From contig CAMYKC010000053.1 of NCBI GenBank assembly GCA_947258865.1, forward strand, positions 2,525 through 39,551: a stretch of DNA of 37,027 nucleotides. The letters are read 5' to 3'. Made by a program: the position numbers and the translations under genes. Source of the DNA: an uncultured Lysobacterales bacterium (lineage in GTDB: Bacteria; Pseudomonadota; Gammaproteobacteria; Xanthomonadales; SZUA-36). The stretch's first letter is position 1, and each line of letters begins with the position of its first letter. Under the pieces are notes generated by a model. That model was not told where the DNA came from, searched no databases, and saw only the letters and a program-made list of their open reading frames with translations. Below, in pieces: positions 28,894-37,027 of the stretch.

Positions 28894-29586
28894 ATGTCAG
28901 ATGAGCATCACAACATACCCGTCATCACCATTGACGGTCCGGGTGGATCCGGCAAAGGCACCGTCGCGATGCGGCTGGCGGAAAGGCTGGGTTGGCACTT
29001 CCTGGACAGCGGGGCCCTGTACCGGCTGGTCGCCGTTGCCGCCATCGACCGCGGCATCAGTCCGAAAGAGGAGGAAGCACTGGGGGTTTTGGCATCAAGC
29101 CTCGATGTGAATTTTGGGATATCCGGCGACGGGATGGTCATTCTGCTGGACGGCAATTACATCACTGGCCGCCTGAGGTCTGAAGAGGTCAGTGTCTTCA
29201 GTTCGAAAATCGCCACTTTTTCGCTTGTCCGCTCAGCCCTGGTCAAGCGCCAGCGGGCATTCCGCAAGGCCCCGGGCCTGGTAGCCGACGGCCGTGATAT
29301 GGGTACCGTGATTTTTCCGGACGCCGTGTTGAAGGTTTTTCTCACCGCTAATGCTGAGGCACGTGCTAAAAGACGCTATAAGCAGTTGAAAGAAAAAGGA
29401 GAAAGTGTTAATCTCTCGCGCCTTTTCCGGGAGATCAAAAAGCGCGACGAGCGGGATAGCTCCAGGGCAATTGCGCCACTGAAACCTGCGGACGATGCGC
29501 ATGTTATTGATTCAACGGATTTGAGTATCGACGAGGTGTTGCAGATCATTCATAAATTACTTGATGAATCTGACGTATCGCTTTGA
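28894..29586 (+). CDS. cmk: cytidylate kinase
   Basis: PVITIDGPGGSGKGTVAMRLAERLGWHFLDSGALYR; VADGRDMGTVIFPDAVLKVFLTANAEARAKRRYKQL. Confidence 0.96.
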   Translation: MSDEHHNIPVITIDGPGGSGKGTVAMRLAERLGWHFLDSGALYRLVAVAAIDRGISPKEEEALGVLASSLDVNFGISGDGMVILLDGNYITGRLRSEEVSVFSSKIATFSLVRSALVKRQRAFRKAPGLVADGRDMGTVIFPDAVLKVFLTANAEARAKRRYKQLKEKGESVNLSRLFREIKKRDERDSSRAIAPLKPADDAHVIDSTDLSIDEVLQIIHKLLDESDVSL

Positions 29587-29767
29587 CTAGTAATGAATAT
29601 ATATGCTGTTCAGTTTCCAAAGGCAGCCAGGTGGTCCGACGCGGACGTAATCTGCTCCTATAATGAACAGTGAACATTAACGGGTACTTGTTACCCCACA
29701 ACCCAGGGTGGGTGGTTGCCGGCGACTATCGGTGCTTATGGCATTCCACTTGTGAGTAAACATTAAC
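29587..29767 (+). promoter_or_regulatory. putative rpsA leader: -10-like TATAAT at 29659-29664 and a structured 5' UTR without a clear Shine-Dalgarno
   Basis: tataatg followed by about 100 nt containing complementary arms (acaaccca/tgggtggttg); sequence just before the ATG is cttgtgagtaaacattaac, with no GGAGG. Confidence 0.45.
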
Positions 29768-31444
29768 ATGACTGAAAGTTTTGCTGAGTTATTTGAAGAA
29801 AGCCTGGCGGCTCAAGATCTGAAGCCAGGAGCAATCGTGACCGGAACCATCATGGAAATACGCGACGACGCAGTCGTGGTCAACGCCGGTCTGAAATCAG
29901 AAGGAATCGTTCCCATTAGCCAATTCCGAAACCTGCAGGGAGACCTGGAGGTGGAAGTGGGTGATGAAGTGCAGGTTGCGCTGGATACCGTCGAAGACGG
30001 ATTTGGCGAGACCAGGCTCTCCCGGGACAAGGCCAAGCGTGCCCTTGTCTGGGATAAACTGGAAGGTGCTTTCGAAGGCGATGAGACCATCGAGGGCAAG
30101 ATCAGCGGTAAGGTCAAGGGTGGTTTCACCGTTGATATTGAAGACATCCGCGCCTTTCTTCCCGGTTCACTGGTGGATGTCCGCCCGGTGCGTGATCCCG
30201 CCTATCTGGAAGGCAAGGACCTGGAATTCAAAATCATCAAGCTGGACCGTAAGCGCAACAACATCGTCGTTTCACGCCGTGCTGTTGTCGAGTCCGAATT
30301 CAGTGCTGAACGCGAAGCCCTGCTGGAACGCCTGGAAGAAGGCGCCATCGTTCAGGGCGTGGTGAAAAACCTGACCGATTACGGTGCATTCCTGGATCTC
30401 GGTGGCATTGACGGTCTGTTGCACATCACGGACATGGCCTGGAAGCGCGTGCATCACCCCAGTGAAGTCGTGAACGTCGGCGATGAACTGGATGTGCGGG
30501 TTCTGCGATTCGATCGGGACCGCAATCGCGTATCCCTCGGCCTGAAACAGCTGGGCGATGATCCCTGGATGGATCTGGCCCGTCGTTATCCGGTCAACAC
30601 CCGCCTGTTCGGCAAGATTTCCAACATTACGGACTATGGTTGTTTCGTCGAAATCGAGGATGGGGTCGAAGGCCTGGTCCACGTTTCCGAAATGGACTGG
30701 ACCAACAAGAACGTCAACCCGGCAAAGGTTGTTCACACCGGTGACGAAGTCGAGGTCATGGTTCTGGATATAGACGAAGAGCGACGCCGGATCTCGCTGG
30801 GCATGAAACAGTGCAAAACGAATCCATGGGAGTCTTTCGCCGCAATCTACAACAAAGGCGACAAGGTTACTGGCGCCATCAAATCGGTCACTGATTTTGG
30901 CATCTTCATCGGCCTGGATGGCGGTATCGACGGCCTGGTTCACTTGTCCGACATCTCCTGGCAGGATACCGGCGAAGATGCGGTCCGCAATTTCCGTAAA
31001 GGCGAAGACGTGGAAGCGGTCGTTCTGGCCGTAGATCCTGAGCGCGAGCGGATCTCCCTGGGTATCAAACAACTCGACCAGGATCCTTTTGCCACTTACA
31101 TGGCCGAACACCCCCGTGGTTCAATGGTCAAAGGCGTGGTGAAGGAAGTGGACGCACGTGGTGCGGTCATCGAATTGGTGGAAGGTGTTGAGGGTTACCT
31201 GCGTGCGTCTGATATCAAGGAAGAGCGTGTTGAAGACGCTACCCGCGAGCTTTCGGTTGGCGACGAAGTCGAGGCCAAGTTTATCAGCCTCGATCGCAAG
31301 AACCGCACGCTCAGCCTCTCGATCCGCGCCAAGGAAGACGCCGAACTGGCGGAAGCGCTGCAAGAGTACAAGCAAAGCAGTGCCTCCGGCGGTACGACTT
31401 CACTGGGCGACCTGCTGAAAGAACAATTGGAGCAGGAGTCCTGA
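29768..31444 (+). CDS. rpsA: 30S ribosomal protein S1
   Basis: Multiple S1 domains ([95 protein letters not shown]). Confidence 0.97.
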   Translation: MTESFAELFEESLAAQDLKPGAIVTGTIMEIRDDAVVVNAGLKSEGIVPISQFRNLQGDLEVEVGDEVQVALDTVEDGFGETRLSRDKAKRALVWDKLEGAFEGDETIEGKISGKVKGGFTVDIEDIRAFLPGSLVDVRPVRDPAYLEGKDLEFKIIKLDRKRNNIVVSRRAVVESEFSAEREALLERLEEGAIVQGVVKNLTDYGAFLDLGGIDGLLHITDMAWKRVHHPSEVVNVGDELDVRVLRFDRDRNRVSLGLKQLGDDPWMDLARRYPVNTRLFGKISNITDYGCFVEIEDGVEGLVHVSEMDWTNKNVNPAKVVHTGDEVEVMVLDIDEERRRISLGMKQCKTNPWESFAAIYNKGDKVTGAIKSVTDFGIFIGLDGGIDGLVHLSDISWQDTGEDAVRNFRKGEDVEAVVLAVDPERERISLGIKQLDQDPFATYMAEHPRGSMVKGVVKEVDARGAVIELVEGVEGYLRASDIKEERVEDATRELSVGDEVEAKFISLDRKNRTLSLSIRAKEDAELAEALQEYKQSSASGGTTSLGDLLKEQLEQES

Positions 31445-31522
31445 TCCTCAGGGCGGAAATATATAATAATGGGTTAAGGGGGCTGAAAATCGGCCCCCGG
31501 AACCAGGGACAGGGGTTTGCAT

Positions 31523-31810
31523 ATGACAAAATCTGAACTAATTGATCGGCTGGCCGAATTTCAAAGGCACCTTGCCCACCTGGACGTGGAATTGGGTGTG
31601 AAGTCTGTGTTGGAACAGATGAGCGCGGCCCTGGCCAATGGAGACCGTATCGAGATTCGCGGTTTCGGAAGCTTCTCCTTGCATTACAGGGCGCCGCGCA
31701 TGGGACGCAACCCGAAAACGGGTGAGTCGGTCGCATTGCCCGGCAAGCATGTGCCCCATTTCAAACCGGGTAAGGCTATGCGCGAGCGGGTAGATTATCC
31801 GAAGAGCTGA
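31523..31810 (+). CDS. ihfB: integration host factor subunit beta
   Basis: [70 protein letters not shown]; located downstream of rpsA. Confidence 0.95.
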   Translation: MTKSELIDRLAEFQRHLAHLDVELGVKSVLEQMSAALANGDRIEIRGFGSFSLHYRAPRMGRNPKTGESVALPGKHVPHFKPGKAMRERVDYPKS

Positions 31811-31817
31811 TTGAGGC

Positions 31818-32096
31818 TTGTACCGGATTATCTTCATTATCATCATGGTCCTGGCCATCGGCCTGGGGCTGCTGGTCGGCACGCTGAATTCGGACTCGGC
31901 AAGCGTCGATCTGCTCTTCATTCAGCTTGAATGGCCGCTCGGTCTTTTGATCCTGAGCGCAAGCGCCGGAGGCCTCTTTCTCGGGCTCATTCTCGCCTGG
32001 TTTTTCAGTATTCTCCCATTGCGTTCCCAGTTGCGCAGATCGCGTAACCGGGAAGCCTCCAGTGCCCCGGGTTCGCTAAAAAATAGCAATGATTGA
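31818..32096 (+). CDS. lapA: LapA family (DUF1049) inner-membrane protein
   Basis: TTG start; two TM segments; VGTLNSDSASVDLLFIQLEWPLGLLILSASAGGLFLGLILAWF; immediately upstream of lapB. Confidence 0.88.
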   Translation: MYRIIFIIIMVLAIGLGLLVGTLNSDSASVDLLFIQLEWPLGLLILSASAGGLFLGLILAWFFSILPLRSQLRRSRNREASSAPGSLKNSND

Positions 32097-33255
32097 ATAC
32101 TTGTTGCTCCTGCTGCTGCCGGTCGCCGTTTATCTGGGCTGGTGGCTCGCAAGGACTTTGGACCGGCGGTCGTCCACCAAACGCAACCAGTTATTCAGTA
32201 ACCAGTACTTTCAGGGGCTGAACTACCTGTTGAACGAACAACCGGACAAGGCGATACAGGTCTTCCTGGAGCTCGCTGAAGTCAACCAGGATACGGTGGA
32301 GACCCACATGGCTCTCGGCAGTCTGTTCCGGCGCCGTGGAGAGGTTGACCGGGCGATTCGATTTCACCAGAACATTATTGCCAAACCCGGCCTCGAGCCT
32401 GAGCAGCGCACGCAGGCGCTGCTGGAGCTCGGTGAAGATTATATGCGCGCCGGTCTGCTGGACCGGGCGGAACGGCTTTTCGCGGAACTGATCGAAACGG
32501 ATGCGCATACACCTTCCGCACTCCGCAGTCTGCTCGAGATATACCAACAGGAGAAGGACTGGGCAAAAGCGCTGGAACAGGCGCAGCGGCTGGAGCAGGT
32601 CAGCGGTGAACACATGGGTGATGTCATGGCTCAATTCTGTTGCGAGATGGCCGAAGCAGCGTTGTCGGAACAGGACAAGGAAGCAGCCAGGCGGCACTTG
32701 CGGCAGGCGCGGCGCCATGATCCCAGGTGTATCCGGGCGAGATTCATCATGGCGGATATTGCTTCGCTGGAGGATCAGCATGGCACGGCGCTGGATCTCT
32801 ACGAAGAAATCGCCGGCCTGGATGCGGATTACATCCCCGAATTGCTTGAATCCTATCTGGCTGCCGCCGGCGCTGCAGAGCAGGCCGAGAGAAGTCGCCG
32901 CAAACTCGATGAATGGGCGGTGAACTACAATGGTATCTCCCTCATTCTGAAGCTCACCGAATTCATCTCCGATGAGCAAAGTGGTGATGCCGCCGGCCAA
33001 TACCTGGTGGACACCCTCACTTCAAAGCCTTCCGTGCGTGGACTCGACCGCCTGATAGATCTAAAGGCGGCCGGCCACCTCGACGCCGAGTCCAGCGATG
33101 ACATCCTCAAGGCAGTTACCGCCCGCCTGATGGCAAAGCAACCCGGATACCGCTGTCATCACTGCGGATTCAGCGGTCAAACGCATCACTGGCAATGCCC
33201 GAGTTGCAGAAACTGGAGCACTACCAAGAAGATCAGCGGAGTGTTGGGAGAATAA
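32089..33255 (+). CDS. lapB: lipopolysaccharide assembly protein LapB (YciM): TM, TPRs, rubredoxin-like domain
   Basis: N-terminal TM; YFQGLNYLLNEQPDKAIQVFLELAEVNQDTVETHMALGSLFRRRGEVDRAIRFHQNII; C-terminal metal site YRCHHCGFSGQTHHWQCPSCRNWST. Confidence 0.95.
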   Translation: MIEYLLLLLLPVAVYLGWWLARTLDRRSSTKRNQLFSNQYFQGLNYLLNEQPDKAIQVFLELAEVNQDTVETHMALGSLFRRRGEVDRAIRFHQNIIAKPGLEPEQRTQALLELGEDYMRAGLLDRAERLFAELIETDAHTPSALRSLLEIYQQEKDWAKALEQAQRLEQVSGEHMGDVMAQFCCEMAEAALSEQDKEAARRHLRQARRHDPRCIRARFIMADIASLEDQHGTALDLYEEIAGLDADYIPELLESYLAAAGAAEQAERSRRKLDEWAVNYNGISLILKLTEFISDEQSGDAAGQYLVDTLTSKPSVRGLDRLIDLKAAGHLDAESSDDILKAVTARLMAKQPGYRCHHCGFSGQTHHWQCPSCRNWSTTKKISGVLGE

Positions 33256-33259
33256 CGAG

Positions 33260-34249
33260 ATGGATTTGCTGCTGTCAGTTTCCCTGACTGCAATTCTGTC
33301 TTGTCTTTTGACCGGTCTCGCCACCTTCTACGCTGTGCGTACGGGTTTGCTGGATCACCCGGGGGCACGTCACAGTCACACTGAGGCGACGCCGCGAGGC
33401 GGTGGTGCCGGGCTGGTGCTGGCGCTGCTCATCTCTTCCCTGTTTTTCGCAATGAAGGATATTCCCGATTTCTGGCTTCATTGCATAGTTCCAGGCGTTT
33501 TTGTTCTGGCTGCCACCGGCTGGTGGGACGACCATCGCCCGCTAAGCGCCAGGCTGCGCTTTTTCGTTCAGCTCACGGTCAGTGTCTACCTGTTATGGTG
33601 CGCGTCGAGGTCCGGATGGATGGAAGGAGCGATTCCGATGGTACTGGGCGGGCTTTTTGTAGTCTGGATGACCAACCTGTACAACTTCATGGACGGCAGC
33701 AACGGGATGGCCGGACTGCAGGGTATTTTTGCCTCGTGCCTGCTGGCCTGGCTGTTTTCGATAGCCGGGGACAGCCAGTCAATGCATCTTTCCCTGCTGG
33801 TTGCGGCAGCTTGTGTTGGCTTCATTCCATGGAATATTGGCAAGGCGCGTGTCTTCATGGGCGATGTCGGCAGCCTCTCGCTGGGATTCATTTTCGCCGC
33901 CATGTTGTTGTACGGCGTGGGTTCCGGAGCATTCAGCCTGCCTGTTGCACTGATGGTGATGATGTTATTTCTGACCGACAGCACACTGACGCTTGTGGCA
34001 AGGGTAATCAAAAGAGAGCGGTGGTATAATGCGCACCGGCAACACCTGTACCAGCGGCTGATCGCGTATGGAATGACACATGGCAGTGTCGTCCTGCTCT
34101 ACCAGGCAATTAACCTGATGCTGGTCCTGCCGGGAATTGTGGTTGCAGTCAATTCACCGGCGTTGGCCTGGCCGATCGCACTGGCCATGGCCGTGATCTT
34201 CGGACTCGGCTGGTACACGTGGATTAAAAGGATTGGAGTACTCGCTTAA
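33260..34249 (+). CDS. MraY/WecA/WbpL-like polyprenyl-phosphate glycosyl-1-phosphate transferase
   Basis: DHPGARHSHTEATPRGGG; NLYNFMDGSNGMAG; VFMGDVGSLSLGF; multiple TM segments. Confidence 0.92.
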   Translation: MDLLLSVSLTAILSCLLTGLATFYAVRTGLLDHPGARHSHTEATPRGGGAGLVLALLISSLFFAMKDIPDFWLHCIVPGVFVLAATGWWDDHRPLSARLRFFVQLTVSVYLLWCASRSGWMEGAIPMVLGGLFVVWMTNLYNFMDGSNGMAGLQGIFASCLLAWLFSIAGDSQSMHLSLLVAAACVGFIPWNIGKARVFMGDVGSLSLGFIFAAMLLYGVGSGAFSLPVALMVMMLFLTDSTLTLVARVIKRERWYNAHRQHLYQRLIAYGMTHGSVVLLYQAINLMLVLPGIVVAVNSPALAWPIALAMAVIFGLGWYTWIKRIGVLA

Positions 34250-34262
34250 GCGGGATAAGAAT

Positions 34263-36167
34263 ATGAACGTTATGCGCATTCTGCGTCATCCGCGCGCAGC
34301 CGTGGTCGCTCATGACCTCGTGATGGTCGTCGTATCCTGGCTGGCCGCCGGTTGGATCATCAACCGGACCGGCGTTCCAGGCGTCATCGAGTCTTTACCC
34401 CTGGCAACTGAACTGTTCCTGGTTCTGCTGGTACAGGGATTGGTATTGTGGTCGACAGGGCTATACAAGGGACTCTGGCGCTTCGCCAGTTTTCCGGATC
34501 TCTGGAACATCGCGCGGGCCTCGATGTTCGGCACGATACTCATCATCACCGCACTGACCATATTTTATGGGGCCGAGGTCCGGCAGGTCCTGGGTTCCGT
34601 TCTGGTATATCCGGCAATCCTGTTTCTGACGCTGGGTTTACCGCGGATGTGCTATCGCTTCTTTAAAGATTCTCACCTGCCTGACAAGGCGCACACCGCC
34701 GGTCTGCAGCGGGTGCTGGTGCTTGGCGCCGGCCGTTCCGGGGCACTGCTGGAACGCGAGCTGAGGCATCGCGGCGCCTCCGATGTTATTGGCTTTCTGG
34801 ACGACGATGAACGTTTGAGAGGCGCGCAAGTTCATGGTATCCCGGTGCTGGGAACCATCGACCAGTTGCCCCGCATCAGCCGGGAGGTCGGCGCCGACCT
34901 GGCGATTATCGCCATGCCTTCAGCGACGAATCAGCAGATGCAGCAGGTCGTCGAAATCTGCGAAAAAAGCAACGTCGAGTTCAGAACCCTGCCGACGCTC
35001 AATGACCTGGGAAACAAGGCAACCCGTATCGACGATTTGAAACGGGTAGTCATTGACGACCTGCTGGGCCGTGAGCCCGTTTCCCTGGTCTGGGATTCGA
35101 TTCGCGAAGGCCTTGCAGGCAAGCGCGTCATGATCACGGGCGGTGGCGGTTCGATTGGTTCCGAGTTGTGTCGACAGATCGCACGTTTGAATCCGGTTGA
35201 GCTGATTGTCGTAGACAACAGCGAATATGCCCTGTATCGCATCGATCACGAATTGCAGACCGAATTCCAGGACTTGATTTTCTACAGCATTCTTGGCGAC
35301 ATCTGTGACTCGGCGACGGTCGAGAAAGTGGTGGGTGAGTACAAACCGGACATGATTTTCCACGCCGCTGCTTACAAGCATTTGCCCATTCTCCAGACGC
35401 AGATCAGGGAGGCGTTCAGGAACAACGTACTGGGTACGATGAGGTTGGCCGAAGCCGCTGAGCGCCATGGTGTGAGCAATTTTGTTCTGATTTCGACCGA
35501 CAAGGCTGTCAATCCGGCCAACATAATGGGGGCGACCAAGCGCGTGGCGGAAATGTACTGCCAGAACATGAACGAACGCTCCCGGACGCGCTACATCACG
35601 GTTCGCTTTGGCAACGTGCTCAATTCCAATGGAAGCGTTGTGCCGCTTTTCAAGGAACAGATCGCCAAGGGTGGCCCGGTCACGGTGACGCACCCGGAAA
35701 TATCCCGCTACTTCATGACGATTTCCGAAGCCAGCCAACTCATCATGCAGGCGGCGGTTCTCGGCAGTGGCGGAGAGATTTACGTGCTCGATATGGGAGA
35801 ACCGGTAAAGATAACCTACCTGGCGGAACAGTTGATCAGGCTGTCCGGCAAAGAACCCGGAAGGGATATTCAGATCGTGTACACCGGACTTCGCCCCGGG
35901 GAAAAACTGTTCGAGGAGTTGTTTCACGAACTCGAGCCTTATGAGCAAACCCAGCATGAAAAGATTTTCCTGGCGCATCCGCGGCAGGGCAACTGGGATG
36001 GCTTCAGTAGCGAATTACGCTCGGCGGAGCTTGCTGTCAGGCGCTATGACACCCAGAAACTGAAGCACATACTGTTGCGGCTGGTACCCGAGTTGGCTAA
36101 AACCTCGATCAGCACCAAGCCCGGTGCGGCCGAGCCCGACGTCATTCCGATACATCGTTCCGGTTAG
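34263..36167 (+). CDS. WbpM/CapD/FlaA1-like nucleotide-sugar 4,6-dehydratase (membrane-anchored)
   Basis: N-terminal TM region; VLVLGAGRSGALLERELRHRG; VMITGGGGSIGSELCRQIARLNP; STDKAVNPANIMGATKRVAEMYCQ; VRFGNVLNSNGSVVPLFKEQIAKGGPVTVTHPEISRYFMTISEAS. Confidence 0.94.
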   Translation: MNVMRILRHPRAAVVAHDLVMVVVSWLAAGWIINRTGVPGVIESLPLATELFLVLLVQGLVLWSTGLYKGLWRFASFPDLWNIARASMFGTILIITALTIFYGAEVRQVLGSVLVYPAILFLTLGLPRMCYRFFKDSHLPDKAHTAGLQRVLVLGAGRSGALLERELRHRGASDVIGFLDDDERLRGAQVHGIPVLGTIDQLPRISREVGADLAIIAMPSATNQQMQQVVEICEKSNVEFRTLPTLNDLGNKATRIDDLKRVVIDDLLGREPVSLVWDSIREGLAGKRVMITGGGGSIGSELCRQIARLNPVELIVVDNSEYALYRIDHELQTEFQDLIFYSILGDICDSATVEKVVGEYKPDMIFHAAAYKHLPILQTQIREAFRNNVLGTMRLAEAAERHGVSNFVLISTDKAVNPANIMGATKRVAEMYCQNMNERSRTRYITVRFGNVLNSNGSVVPLFKEQIAKGGPVTVTHPEISRYFMTISEASQLIMQAAVLGSGGEIYVLDMGEPVKITYLAEQLIRLSGKEPGRDIQIVYTGLRPGEKLFEELFHELEPYEQTQHEKIFLAHPRQGNWDGFSSELRSAELAVRRYDTQKLKHILLRLVPELAKTSISTKPGAAEPDVIPIHRSG

Positions 36168-36176
36168 TACCTTGCC

Positions 36177-37027
36177 ATGAGTTCGAACAAACCGATCAGG
36201 AAAGCGGTTTTTCCGGTCGCAGGCCTGGGTACCCGCTTCCTGCCCGCCACCAAGTCCATACCAAAGGAGATGCTGCCGATCGTTGACAAGCCGCTGATCC
36301 AGTACGCCGTGGAAGAGGCGCTTGAAGCCGGCATCGAGACCCTGATTTTCATCACGAGCCGCAAGAAGCACGCGATCTCCGACCACTTCGATTCCTCGTT
36401 CGAACTCGAGACGAAACTGGCCCGGGCAGGCAAGACCGGTCTGCTGGACCGGATCAACTGGATTGTTCCCGAGGATGTCAGCCGTGTGCATGTTACCCAG
36501 TCTGCCGCGCTGGGCCTGGGGCACGCCATACTGTGCGCTGAGCCTGTCGTCGGTGATGAGCCCTTTGCCATTCTCCTTGCGGATGACATGATCCGCAATG
36601 ATGGTGCGGGCGCTCTTTCGCAGATGGCCGATGTCTACCATGAGACCGGCGCCAGTGTTATCGGCGTCGAGGAAATTCCTCCTGAATGGACCAGCAGTTA
36701 CGGCATGGTAGGTGTTGAGAAGGACGATCGGGGTTTCAATGCCATCCGCACCATGGTCGAGAAACCGGCGCCCGAGAAGGCGCCATCAAACCTTGGGATT
36801 GTGGGCCGCTACATATTGGATTCCTCGGTATTCAGTTATCTTCGCGGAGTTCAGGCCGGCTCCGGCGGTGAAATTCAACTGACCGATGGCATCGCTGCGA
36901 TGCTGGGGAATCATCCGGTGCTGGCCCTGGCCTTGGAAGGCGAACGTTTCGATTGCGGAAGCCGCAACGGCTTTATCAAGGCGACTATCGAGTACGCAAT
37001 GGATCATGAAGAAATTCGCGAAGACAT
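36177..37027 (+). CDS. galU: UTP-glucose-1-phosphate uridylyltransferase, partial (runs off the right edge)
   Basis: MSSNKPIRKAVFPVAGLGTRFLPATKSIPKEMLPIVDKPLIQYAVEEALEAGIETLIFITSRKKHAISDHFD...; absent from the ORF track because no stop occurs before the window ends. Confidence 0.95.
   Translation, partial: MSSNKPIRKAVFPVAGLGTRFLPATKSIPKEMLPIVDKPLIQYAVEEALEAGIETLIFITSRKKHAISDHFDSSFELETKLARAGKTGLLDRINWIVPEDVSRVHVTQSAALGLGHAILCAEPVVGDEPFAILLADDMIRNDGAGALSQMADVYHETGASVIGVEEIPPEWTSSYGMVGVEKDDRGFNAIRTMVEKPAPEKAPSNLGIVGRYILDSSVFSYLRGVQAGSGGEIQLTDGIAAMLGNHPVLALALEGERFDCGSRNGFIKATIEYAMDHEEIRED

Noticed and set aside
30272-31111. 279-aa minus-strand ORF opposite rpsA
   Set aside because: Antisense shadow of the S1 repeats.
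1-37027. CRISPR arrays, tRNA/rRNA genes, transposases, prophage or integrase genes
   Set aside because: None recognised by reading the sequence and ORF translations; a tRNAscan or CRISPR search was not possible here.

Overview
This window is a gammaproteobacterial chromosomal segment of about 37 kb and is mostly housekeeping. Left to right: the end of a secreted protein (-); an M2 (ACE-like) peptidase lipoprotein broken by an exact 25-bp tandem duplication; a hairpin-rich intergenic repeat; psd and a SCO1/SenC gene (-); prmB-aroC-asd-fimV-truA-trpF-trpB-trpA-accD-folC-SPOR-cvpA-purF (+). Next is an accessory-looking block (about 18.0-26.4 kb): a HerA-like ATPase, a TPR protein, a phasin with 11-residue repeats and a Lys/Ala-rich tail, a TetR regulator, an acyl-CoA-binding protein, a Marinobacter-type alcohol-forming fatty acyl-CoA reductase, a conserved 'FFLxExYG' protein, a PHA-granule-region family protein and an AsmA-like protein. 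The final part is pheA-aroA-cmk-rpsA-ihfB-lapA-lapB followed by WecA/WbpL-like, WbpM/CapD-like and galU (partial) genes. aroA carries an apparent internal deletion with a frameshift. The best candidate for an under-described system is the 20.5-25.4 kb lipid-granule / fatty-alcohol block, which combines granule-coat, acyl-CoA carrier, reductase and regulator genes with no PHA synthase or wax synthase in view. All assignments come from reading the protein sequences; no database search was run.
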